Assembly: GCA_030620065.1 (NCBI GenBank)
Contig: JAUXFJ010000111.1
Location: 1 to 5,807, forward strand
Source of the DNA: Anaerolineaceae bacterium
Lineage (GTDB): Bacteria > Chloroflexota > Anaerolineae > Anaerolineales > Anaerolineaceae
DNA: 5,807 bases
Reading direction: 5' to 3'
Shown here: piece after piece, positions 1 to 5,450 of the stretch
Layout: every line of letters starts with the position of its first letter
How positions within the stretch are numbered: the stretch's first letter is position 1
The notes under the pieces: model-generated
The model's input: the letters and a program-made list of their open reading frames with translations, nothing else
Databases searched by the model: none
What the model was told of the DNA's origin: nothing
Made by a program: the position numbers and the translations under genes

Positions 1-388
1 CGCCGGTTGTTACAGGGATATCCAGTGCATCAGCAATTGTCAAACCAGCATCTCCGACGACCGATGTAAAGGCTCCTAACCCCAAAATATCCGCGCCAAG
101 ACGCTCGGCTAAACGCCCGGTTTGAATAATTTTGCGGTAGGCTGTTTGTTCGTTCAATTCTAACATACGTGCTGCTGTAAGTGGACATGCAATCAACCAG
201 CCTTTAAGTATTTTTCCGGTCGCTTTAGATGTAATTCCATCAACTTCTGAGAGTAAAACCGGGGGGAAAAAAGTAGAACCAAAATTGATGATACGCTCGT
301 TGAAGATACGTCCTAACAATGGATATTTACGACTGACATCTCTTTTAGGATCAATCGGATGAATGATGAATGCAAATGAATCAACGTT
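1..388 (-). CDS. Acyl-ACP reductase-like / predicted amino acid dehydrogenase, N-terminal part (runs off window; start unresolved)
   Basis: Reading leftward from just after the stop of the upstream gene, the frame stays open to the window edge (about 128 codons). It contains FAFIIHPIDPKRDVSRKYP near the start, a central LKGWLIACPLTA segment, and GADILGLGAFTSVVGDAG near the edge. The last motif resembles the N-terminal region of cyanobacterial long-chain acyl-ACP reductases (compare 'ALGGFTSI') and of the related shikimate-dehydrogenase-like 'predicted amino acid dehydrogenases'. The family reduces acyl thioesters to aldehydes with NADPH, but the Rossmann domain lies beyond the window, so the substrate is unknown. 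There is no in-frame ATG, GTG or TTG between the preceding TAA (389-391) and the conserved FAFIIHPIDP block; the first in-frame candidate is a TTG at 317-319, after that block. One extra A in the AAAA run (387-390) would join an ATG at 412-414 (MKWGRIPGK) to this frame. It is the last visible gene of the operon. Confidence 0.7.
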
Positions 389-1690
389 TTACCAGGTATC
401 CTTCCCCACTTCATCCTGACGGTGCGGGTCATATAAGCGTTGATGCAAGCTGGAGAATGAGAGATTGTGATGATCACTATCTTCGTAACGGATATTTTTT
501 TGAATAACTCGACGTTCAGGAGATGCAATAAGCACAACATCCGATTCAATGGTTCGGCCAGGGAAAATGATTATTCCCGACCCTAACCTGCAATTATGGC
601 CAACGCAACCTCCCAAAACTTCACGATTGGCATCCGCAAGTTCCCCTTTCCCATTCATCGCCTTCACGCGCGAGGGTAAGAGGTTAAAATCTGTGAAAGT
701 TGATCCAGCACCGACAAAAGTGTTTCGCCCTATAACACACATTTGCAAACAGGTGTTTTGTGCGACCATGCTGTTATCCATCAAGGTGGTCATAAAAAGG
801 GAAGAACGGAAGGGCAGGAAAGCGCCATCCCCAAGAACCGAAAGCATCAACTGACAGCCTTGTGCAATATTGCAGTTATCACCGATGATACTGTTTTCGA
901 TGACTACCCCAGCATCGATGTTGACGTTATCACCAATACTCGTTGGGCCAAAAATCATCGCACCTGGGTGAATTGTGCAGTTACGCCCAACGGTAACCAA
1001 CTTAGATGAACTGAGCAAATGTTTTCCTTCATATAAAGAAGTCCCAAAGACTTGTAACTTGAAAGTAAGATCTTGATCTAATTGATTTTGGGTCCGGACC
1101 GCTCGACTAAATAAACCGAGTACTACATCCGCTATGAAGATATGCACCCAGGAATCAATCGCGATCAAGGTATGGATAGGAACTTGAAAAACCAGGTCAC
1201 CTTGATCAGACGCCATGTAGGTTGGGATATGGTAATAGCCGGCTTCTTGAGATTTTAGATCAATAACCAATGGCGCGACATCCTTTTCTATGCCCCATGG
1301 GTAATACCAAAGATCTGCCATGTAAATATCATCTTTAGATGTATCACCGGCCACCTTTGTGTAGGAGGTTGCCAATGGTAAAGCATGCTCTCTGAAAGCG
1401 GGGTCTTTGATAGAAAAGGCTACTCTACAGGGTTTATTAAGTTTTCTTGCTTCGGAAATAAAAAAATCAATGAATGGCTTGTCAAAATATAAGTTGTCCC
1501 GGTAAACAATGCACTCAACTTTATCTTCTGGGAGAGATTTGCCTGATTCAATCTCAACCTCACTAAATACATAGGGAGATAGCACATCGCGTTGATGTAG
1601 CCAAAGCGGTTTGTTTTGCAGCCTTAGGTCTCTGGCTGCCTCATTAAAAGGGTGAATGAATTTTGGCTCTTGTAAGATTACTTTTAACAT
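389..1690 (-). CDS. Left-handed beta-helix (hexapeptide repeat) protein with degenerate nucleotidyltransferase-like N-terminus
   Basis: This is a 433-aa protein. Residues about 231-290 (VGRNCTIHPGAMIFGPTSIG, then IGDNVNIDAG and IIGDNCNIAQG), 318-332 (VIGRNTFVGAGSTF) and 361-387 (GCVGHNCRLGSGIIIFPG) carry the [LIV]-G-x4 periodicity of a left-handed parallel beta-helix, as in GlmU, GlgC and related sugar-nucleotide enzymes. The N-terminal 230 residues begin with LQEPKFIHPFNEAARDLRLQNKPLW, split here as LQEPKFIHPFNEA and RDLRLQNKPLW. This recalls the 'NKP' area of nucleotidyltransferases but lacks the glycine-rich LxAGxGxR signature, so pyrophosphorylase activity is doubtful. It may be an acyltransferase, a scaffold, or an inactive relative. 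No signal peptide or membrane segment is evident. The ATG follows the V4R gene stop by 3 nt, suggesting translational coupling, and the TAA abuts the reductase-like frame. Beta-helix assignment is firm; function is unknown. Confidence 0.85.
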   Translation of the reverse strand: MLKVILQEPKFIHPFNEAARDLRLQNKPLWLHQRDVLSPYVFSEVEIESGKSLPEDKVECIVYRDNLYFDKPFIDFFISEARKLNKPCRVAFSIKDPAFREHALPLATSYTKVAGDTSKDDIYMADLWYYPWGIEKDVAPLVIDLKSQEAGYYHIPTYMASDQGDLVFQVPIHTLIAIDSWVHIFIADVVLGLFSRAVRTQNQLDQDLTFKLQVFGTSLYEGKHLLSSSKLVTVGRNCTIHPGAMIFGPTSIGDNVNIDAGVVIENSIIGDNCNIAQGCQLMLSVLGDGAFLPFRSSLFMTTLMDNSMVAQNTCLQMCVIGRNTFVGAGSTFTDFNLLPSRVKAMNGKGELADANREVLGGCVGHNCRLGSGIIIFPGRTIESDVVLIASPERRVIQKNIRYEDSDHHNLSFSSLHQRLYDPHRQDEVGKDTW

Positions 1691-1693
1691 AGC

Positions 1694-2323
1694 CTAACTC
1701 GATGGTTTATCAATCACGATTGTGCAAGATGAATCACCTTGGGCGATACAAGCGACCTCCTCGACATTATAAAACTTTCCGCCGCTGATCCAGTAAAGTG
1801 CTTCTTGTAGAATGCCAACAGCCAGGTTACAACAAGGTTGTTTTGTGCTGCGCTGCCAGCATACCGGACATCGTTCAATATGCCAAAATATTTTTTCTTT
1901 TGTTTTTTCCACGCGAACTTGTTGATCAGTAAATTTATTGAAGGTATCTGCAAAGATATCGGCCCCTGTACTGAGCTTTGTTGGCAGTGGCAAAAGCCGA
2001 AATGCCATGTCCGTGATACCAAGCATGGGACCAAATTCGCGCAGGCCATATTTGAAACTGGCCTGGCCTACTCTGAGTGCTAAACCTTGTCCACCCCTGG
2101 GCCCATAAATCTCTTCCAAACCAACCTGTATGCGGCTCAGATCCTCAAATGGGAATGCCATATCCAGGTTATTCGGGGGATAATTATTGATCCACTGACG
2201 GAGTTCTGTGTGGTTCAGGACCGCGTTGATACCGTTTCTGCCAAGTATCTCCTCCATTGCGAGCAGGATGATACGTCCCATCTTGTTTGGGTAATGGTAG
2301 CTTATTGCTGTGGTGTCACTCAT
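1694..2323 (-). CDS. V4R (4-vinyl reductase / hydrocarbon-binding) domain protein
   Basis: This is a 209-aa soluble protein. The C-terminal part matches the V4R pattern: a cysteine-bearing segment ERCPVCWQRSTKQPCCNLAVG (C152, C155, C164, C165), then LQEALYWISGGKFYNVEEVACIAQGDSSCTI, given here by its key parts: C192, G196-D197 and C200. V4R domains occur in the bacteriochlorophyll protein BchJ and in ligand-binding regulators, where they bind small hydrophobic molecules and the cysteines may hold metal. The N-terminal half (about 1-130), with NKMGRIILLAMEEILGRNGINAVL and PRGGQGLALRVGQASFKYGL described by position 14-37 and 75-94, resembles the helical front of stand-alone V4R sensor proteins. 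There is no DNA-binding domain, so it is probably a sensor or binding protein. Its ATG overlaps the hydrolase stop by 4 nt (ATGA), which implies coupled translation and matched amounts. The ligand is unknown. Confidence 0.85.
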   Translation of the reverse strand: MSDTTAISYHYPNKMGRIILLAMEEILGRNGINAVLNHTELRQWINNYPPNNLDMAFPFEDLSRIQVGLEEIYGPRGGQGLALRVGQASFKYGLREFGPMLGITDMAFRLLPLPTKLSTGADIFADTFNKFTDQQVRVEKTKEKIFWHIERCPVCWQRSTKQPCCNLAVGILQEALYWISGGKFYNVEEVACIAQGDSSCTIVIDKPSS

Positions 2324-3117
2324 TTGGTTGGTGCTGGATCATCCAGGAAATCTTTGAGAACTGCTTGGAAGGTATCTGGTTCATCGAGCATGATGAAATG
2401 CCCGGCTTTTTTGAATCTTTCAATTCGGGCATGTGGCACGCCGTCTTCTAAAGGCTGCCATTGTTTTGGGTCAACGATAACATCCTTATCGCCGTACATT
2501 CCCATGGTTGGGATAATGATCTGGTGCAAATCCGGGCGTAAATCTGTTTTACGGAGAGATGAGATACTCAAAAAGAATGATTCCAGGGTTGTACGTGATA
2601 TATCCCGCTCCATCATTTCATAAAAGTGAGGGTCTTTTGATATGATAGGGCCTGCTACCCGCAGCCCGAACCTCAGAGCCCACATGAAATTGAAGACGAG
2701 TGAGGCAATCCAGTTGTATCCAGCCAGTTTTAGCAAAAAGGCCAGGGATGACCCTAATATCGGAGATCCAATCACAACTACTTTGCTGACGCGTTCAGGA
2801 TATTGAATAGTCACTGACAGGCTCACTGATCCCCCCATGCTGTGGCCTACGAGTGGGGCGCGGATGATCCCCAGGCGTTCCATGAATTGATCAACCATGC
2901 CCACAAAATCTTGAACTACGAAAGTTGGTTGCTTTTTCCCAGATTCTCCGAACCCCCAAAAATCAAGTGCATAGGTGCGATAATATTGCCCAAGAAAGGC
3001 CATGGTATGTTGCCAGATCCCCCACGAACCCAGCCATCCATGCAGCAAGATGACCGGCCGGCCTCTCCCATAAACTTCGTAGTGAAGTATTCCTTGATCA
3101 GTGGTAATTGATGACAC
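2320..3117 (-). CDS. Alpha/beta-fold hydrolase
   Basis: This 265-aa protein has the usual length for the alpha/beta hydrolase_1 family. Visible motifs in order: the oxyanion-hole region LLHGWLGSWGIW (HG at 26-27), the strand LDFWGFGESG (51-60), the nucleophile elbow GHSMGG with Ser93, the acid region GDKDVIVDP with Asp212 as the likely catalytic acid, and the catalytic His240 in KAGHFIMLDEP. The triad is complete, so the enzyme should be active as an esterase, lipase-like or related hydrolase. A hydrophobic stretch around 128-152 probably forms the cap lid rather than a membrane anchor. The start chosen is a GTG (3115-3117) 19 nt after the GTPase stop, with an AGG eight bases upstream as a weak Shine-Dalgarno; no ATG fits before the conserved N-terminal strand. 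The substrate cannot be told from sequence. The V4R and acyl-reductase-like neighbours suggest a hydrophobic ester or thioester. Confidence 0.93.
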   Translation of the reverse strand: MSSITTDQGILHYEVYGRGRPVILLHGWLGSWGIWQHTMAFLGQYYRTYALDFWGFGESGKKQPTFVVQDFVGMVDQFMERLGIIRAPLVGHSMGGSVSLSVTIQYPERVSKVVVIGSPILGSSLAFLLKLAGYNWIASLVFNFMWALRFGLRVAGPIISKDPHFYEMMERDISRTTLESFFLSISSLRKTDLRPDLHQIIIPTMGMYGDKDVIVDPKQWQPLEDGVPHARIERFKKAGHFIMLDEPDTFQAVLKDFLDDPAPTK

Positions 3118-3136
3118 GGCAGCGGCCTGGGTAGCG

Positions 3137-3673
3137 CTAGGTTCCCGCTTCCATCTCGGCGAGAATACTATATAGAAGTTCTAAAAGAACATTTTTGACA
3201 GAGTCTTTACTCGTCGCAACACAAGGTAAGAATTTTAACTTCGGATCCAGGCGGAGGGCAATTCGCATATCTTCAATATCCCAGGCATCATCTAAATCTT
3301 GCTTATTCGCAGTAACCACGTAAGGAGTGGGCGCATAAGCTCGGAACGTTTCAAGGATACTGCGTGCTTCCCGAAAGGTCTCAGGACGTGTGCTATCCAC
3401 CATAACAATGAAGCCTAACATTCCCTCAGATAGGATTTCCCACATGAAATCGAAACGTTTTTGGCCGGGCGTACCAAAAAGATATAGCACCAAATCTTGA
3501 TCGACAGTGATACGACCAAAATCCATAGCAACTGTTGTGGTATCTTTGATCTTTTCGGCTTCCGAAGATATCTTTCGTTCGGTTGCCACAACATCAATTT
3601 CACTGACGGATTGGATAAACTCTGTTTTACCAGAGTTAAAGGGACCAGTGATTACCATTTTTACTGTTTGCAT
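3137..3673 (-). CDS. MglA/Cvn-type Ras-like small GTPase
   Basis: This 178-aa protein is a single Ras-like G domain. The P-loop is GPFNSGKT (10-17). A switch I region lies around TTTVAMDFG (45-53). G3 is LFGTPGQKRF (65-74), where the usual Asp of DxxG is replaced but the Gln after the glycine is kept, as in MglA (TVPGQ) and Streptomyces CvnD proteins. G4 is NKQD (123-126) and G5 is ATSKDS (153-158). Such prokaryotic GTPases act as switches in polarity, motility or membrane signalling, normally with a Roadblock/LC7 protein as GAP. No Roadblock gene is in this window; the upstream neighbour is a DUF4388 protein, a common companion of this GTPase class. There is no lipidation signal. The ATG is preceded by a good Shine-Dalgarno (TAAGGA, 9 nt spacing), the clearest in the cluster. 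The hydrolase starts 19 nt downstream, so the two are co-transcribed. Confidence 0.93.
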   Translation of the reverse strand: MQTVKMVITGPFNSGKTEFIQSVSEIDVVATERKISSEAEKIKDTTTVAMDFGRITVDQDLVLYLFGTPGQKRFDFMWEILSEGMLGFIVMVDSTRPETFREARSILETFRAYAPTPYVVTANKQDLDDAWDIEDMRIALRLDPKLKFLPCVATSKDSVKNVLLELLYSILAEMEAGT

Positions 3674-3799
3674 AATGCCATATCCTTATCGGCTAAGAGT
3701 GAACAATGTAAAAGTGTGTTGGTTCAATAAAATCGTTCCTGGATAAGCCGTACACATTTGGCGTACTTGCTGGACGGCCGCCGCCGAATAAGCTTTGGG

Positions 3800-4615
3800 C
3801 TATATCGACCGGATTCGGTCGATAATGCGGTTAACGAGAGATTTTTGTTCGGCAGTATCTTTTGTCGGCAGCCCAATCTGACGGGGTTTAACCTCTAAAC
3901 CTTCCTGACGAACCATCTCAATTAAACCGGCTTGCAACAAACTATAAACGATCCGGCGAATTTCCAGATCGTTCATCTTTGTAGTATTTGCAATTTGGCG
4001 GATTGAATTTTTGGGATCAATATATTTCGCAACACGCCATTCTTCGACACTTAAGTTGATATTCTGGAGTTTAGTGCCAGGTCGGTCTGTAAATTTTAAA
4101 GCGATATCCAGGCTTGGAATTTCATCCTGGAGTTGTTCCCATTCCCGTAACTGACGCGATCCTTCAATAATGATGTTTTCAAGATTTATTCGAAGAAGGA
4201 TCTTATCATTTGGGGGCAGTACATTATTTTCAAAGCCGAAACGTCCTTCCGCCCAGGTAAATAATCGATGAATGGTCCCAATAAACTCTGCCTGTAGGCT
4301 GGCGAGAATATCTTCTTGCGTGATATAGTTCGCATTCACCAATAACAGGCCTAATTCTTTATCGCTCATACCCCCAGCTCTGGCCCTAATCATCTTATGC
4401 TGGGAAGGGGAGATTTTTTTGGCACGGTAATGGCTCGAAGCAAGATGGCTGTCATCTCTCCCCATTTGGGAATAAGCCAATTTCCCTTTTCTAAAAGAAA
4501 CCCAGGCAGTATCTTTCGGTCCTTCGATAGCGAGCGTGCCGGTTTTATGGGCAAGATTGATTAAGTTGAGAAGCTGAGTGATTGAAAAATCGCGAAGGTT
4601 ACCCTTAAGGGCCAT
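3800..4615 (-). CDS. DUF4388 (PATAN) domain protein with C-terminal winged helix
   Basis: This is a 271-aa soluble protein. The N-terminus MALKGNLRDFSITQLLNLIN and the following KTGTLAI (24-30), VSFRKGKLAYSQ (39-50), LGLLLVNANYITQEDI (88-103) and LFTWAEGRFGFE (118-129) match the DUF4388/PATAN domain, found in bacterial signalling proteins and often encoded beside MglA-type GTPases. Residues about 188-236 (LSVEEWRVAKYID, SIRQIAN, LEIRRIVYSLLQAGLIEMV) form a winged-helix-like unit that may bind DNA or protein. The ATG is preceded by AAGAG at 8 nt. It is the first gene of the leftward cluster, directly behind a strong promoter, and lies 126 nt from the GTPase gene. I infer that it is the GTPase partner or effector; whether the winged helix acts as a transcription factor is unknown. 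Confidence 0.88.
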   Translation of the reverse strand: MALKGNLRDFSITQLLNLINLAHKTGTLAIEGPKDTAWVSFRKGKLAYSQMGRDDSHLASSHYRAKKISPSQHKMIRARAGGMSDKELGLLLVNANYITQEDILASLQAEFIGTIHRLFTWAEGRFGFENNVLPPNDKILLRINLENIIIEGSRQLREWEQLQDEIPSLDIALKFTDRPGTKLQNINLSVEEWRVAKYIDPKNSIRQIANTTKMNDLEIRRIVYSLLQAGLIEMVRQEGLEVKPRQIGLPTKDTAEQKSLVNRIIDRIRSI

Positions 4616-4652
4616 GGGTTTTTCTCTTAAAAAATTGATTGGAATTGGAAAG

Positions 4653-4682
4653 ATTATACATCATAAGCGGAAAACGCGTCAA
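4653..4682 (-). promoter_or_regulatory. Sigma70-type promoter of the leftward operon
   Basis: On the minus strand, TTGACG (4677-4682) is followed after 18 nt by a perfect TATAAT (4653-4658). Transcription would start near 4646, giving a leader of about 30 nt that includes the AAGAG ribosome-binding site of the DUF4388 gene. Position and match are good; it is not experimentally shown. Confidence 0.75.
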
Positions 4683-4698
4683 ATCCGGGGGCTGCAGA

Positions 4699-4720
4699 AC
4701 CCTCACAGTTTTGTCAGGGT
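4699..4720. repeat. Imperfect 22-nt inverted repeat between divergent promoters
   Basis: The arms ACCCT-C-ACA and TGT-C-AGGGT are complementary except for one C/C mismatch, around a short GTTT centre. The element lies 17 nt upstream of the -35 box of the operon promoter and about 50 nt upstream of the tRNA promoter. This is where an activator or repressor dimer could bind. A role as an operator is inference. Confidence 0.35.
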
Positions 4721-4769
4721 AAACTTGCTGCTTTGAAAGGTTGATATGCTAAAATTTTGCGATCATTGC

Positions 4770-4798
4770 TTGACGACCGGATATGGGTATGATAAACT
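4770..4798 (+). promoter_or_regulatory. Promoter of tRNA-Asp
   Basis: TTGACG (4770-4775), a 17-nt spacer, and TAAACT (4793-4798, 4 of 6 consensus bases) sit 11 nt before the mature tRNA 5' end, so the primary transcript would have only a few extra bases. A second, weaker candidate is an extended -10 (TGCTAAAAT, 4747-4755) further upstream. Confidence 0.65.
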
Positions 4799-4809
4799 TA
4801 TCGCCGCTC

Positions 4810-4885
4810 GGGGGCGTGGTGTAGTGGTAAACATGCCGGCCTGTCAAGCCGGAGATCGCGGGTTCAAGTCCCGTCGTCCCCGCCA
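4810..4885 (+). tRNA. tRNA-Asp (anticodon GTC), CCA encoded
   Basis: All arms fold. The acceptor GGGGGCG (4810-4816) pairs with CGTCCCC (4875-4881, one G-U). The D stem is GTGT/ACAT around an AGTGGTAA loop. The anticodon stem CCGGC/GCCGG encloses CTGTCAA, with anticodon GTC at 4843-4845. The variable loop is AGATC, and the T arm GCGGG/CCCGT encloses TTCAAGT. Discriminator G (4882) and genomically encoded CCA (4883-4885) follow. The discriminator G and GTC anticodon are the expected identity elements for aspartyl-tRNA synthetase. It is a single-gene transcription unit, divergent from the operon on its left. Confidence 0.98.
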
Positions 4886-4906
4886 GAGGTATAAGTAACC
4901 TCACGA

Positions 4907-4935
4907 AAAAACCTGGAGATTTTCTCCAGGTTTTT
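4907..4935 (+). terminator. Intrinsic terminator after tRNA-Asp
   Basis: The arm AAAACCTGGAGA and its complement TCTCCAGGTTTT form a stem of about 13 bp around a TTT loop, ending in a T run. The A run on the left side means it could also stop transcription coming from the right. A shorter hairpin (GAGGT / ACCTC, 4886-4902) lies between it and the tRNA 3' end. Confidence 0.9.
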
Positions 4936-5213
4936 GGGTTAAAAAGGCAGTATTTACGAAGGCTGGAGACGGATTAGCAAAGCAGAAAGATAAAAGCGTT
5001 GGAAGCTGCATCGTGACATCTTCAACAGCAGTATGCCTGCCCCGGCCTAGACAAATACAAAGAGAAATCTTGGAAAACGGTGGGCACACTTACTGATGAT
5101 ATCTTCAATAGATTCCAGATATTAAGTGTGTCTCATCTTCCTGCAGGCAACGACGGATCTTCGCATGAGTTATTTTTCCATATAAAATTCGCCAATTTGA
5201 AAATCATTGACAG

Positions 5214-5230
5214 GATACTTTAGAAGTATC
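5214..5230. repeat. Perfect 7-bp inverted repeat with 3-nt loop
   Basis: GATACTT and AAGTATC are exact reverse complements around TAG. No T run follows, so it is not an obvious terminator. It lies just after a TTGACA (5207-5212) that has no good -10 partner. It could be an operator or a chance hairpin. Confidence 0.4.
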
Positions 5231-5438
5231 TCATGAGCTTCAAAAACCCACCATTTTAAGATTGATCCTGCACAAGCTCTTTGTTTTTTACTTTTAAGAT
5301 GGGGGCGCTTATACCTGCATTAACGACTAACACAAGGAATGAATTCACAGGATTAATTGAAGATGAAAAAGCCTATCAATCGATGGAATTGATGTCAGGT
5401 TGGGGATAGATCTTACACAGAAGTTTGCCAAAAATGAT

Positions 5439-5444
5439 TATAAT
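5439..5444 (+). promoter_or_regulatory. Candidate -10 box of the LuxR-type gene
   Basis: This is a perfect TATAAT whose expected start site, about 7 nt downstream, coincides with the GTG start codon at 5451. No good -35 is visible at 16-18 nt; TTACAC at 5413-5418 would need a 20-nt spacer. The placement would give a leaderless mRNA. Confidence 0.35.
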
Positions 5445-5450
5445 CAACCT

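Larger units (their letters stand above)
4936..5450. other. Gene-poor interval between the tRNA terminator and the LuxR-type gene
   Basis: I find no convincing gene on either strand. Short open frames occur, such as a plus-strand stretch of about 45 codons near 4950-5094 and a nine-codon ORF at 5363-5392 (MKKPINRWN), but none has a ribosome-binding site or recognisable motif. Structure present: a perfect 7-bp hairpin (5214-5230), a near-duplicate 15-mer (5014-5028 and 5097-5111, two mismatches), and TTTTAAGAT occurring twice (around 5254 and 5292). No tRNA 3'-end duplication or transposon end was seen. It may hold the regulatory region of the LuxR gene or a decayed gene. Confidence 0.5.

Noticed and set aside
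313..549. A 78-codon minus-strand ORF across the beta-helix/reductase junction.
   Set aside because: It overlaps both coding frames and has no family features. Only its MKWGRIPGK segment matters, as the possible true start of the reductase gene.
2087..2623. A 178-codon plus-strand ORF opposite the hydrolase and V4R genes.
   Set aside because: It is the antisense shadow of two well-supported genes, and its protein is low-information with no recognisable motif.
3674..3799. Two minus-strand frames are free of stops through most of the 126-nt gap between the DUF4388 and GTPase genes, suggesting a C-terminal extension or a small gene.
   Set aside because: About 40 codons without a stop is not unusual by chance, there is no start with a ribosome-binding site, and no motif is seen. 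A 6-bp complementarity (CTTATC/GATAAG) near the GTPase ribosome-binding site spans 51 nt and is too weak to call.
4860..4890. The tRNA-Asp 3' end as an attachment site of an integrated element.
   Set aside because: No second copy of the tRNA 3' end, no integrase and no phage-like gene is visible in the window.
4901..5089. A minus-strand 62-codon ORF downstream of the tRNA.
   Set aside because: It runs through the tRNA terminator hairpin, is cysteine- and phenylalanine-rich in a way typical of random frames, and has no ribosome-binding site.
5207..5235. TTGACA at 5207-5212 as a promoter for the LuxR-type gene.
   Set aside because: No acceptable -10 lies 16-18 nt downstream, and it is more than 200 nt from the gene start.
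5363..5392. A nine-codon ORF (MKKPINRWN) as a leader peptide.
   Set aside because: There is no ribosome-binding site, no regulatory codon run, and no following attenuator hairpin.
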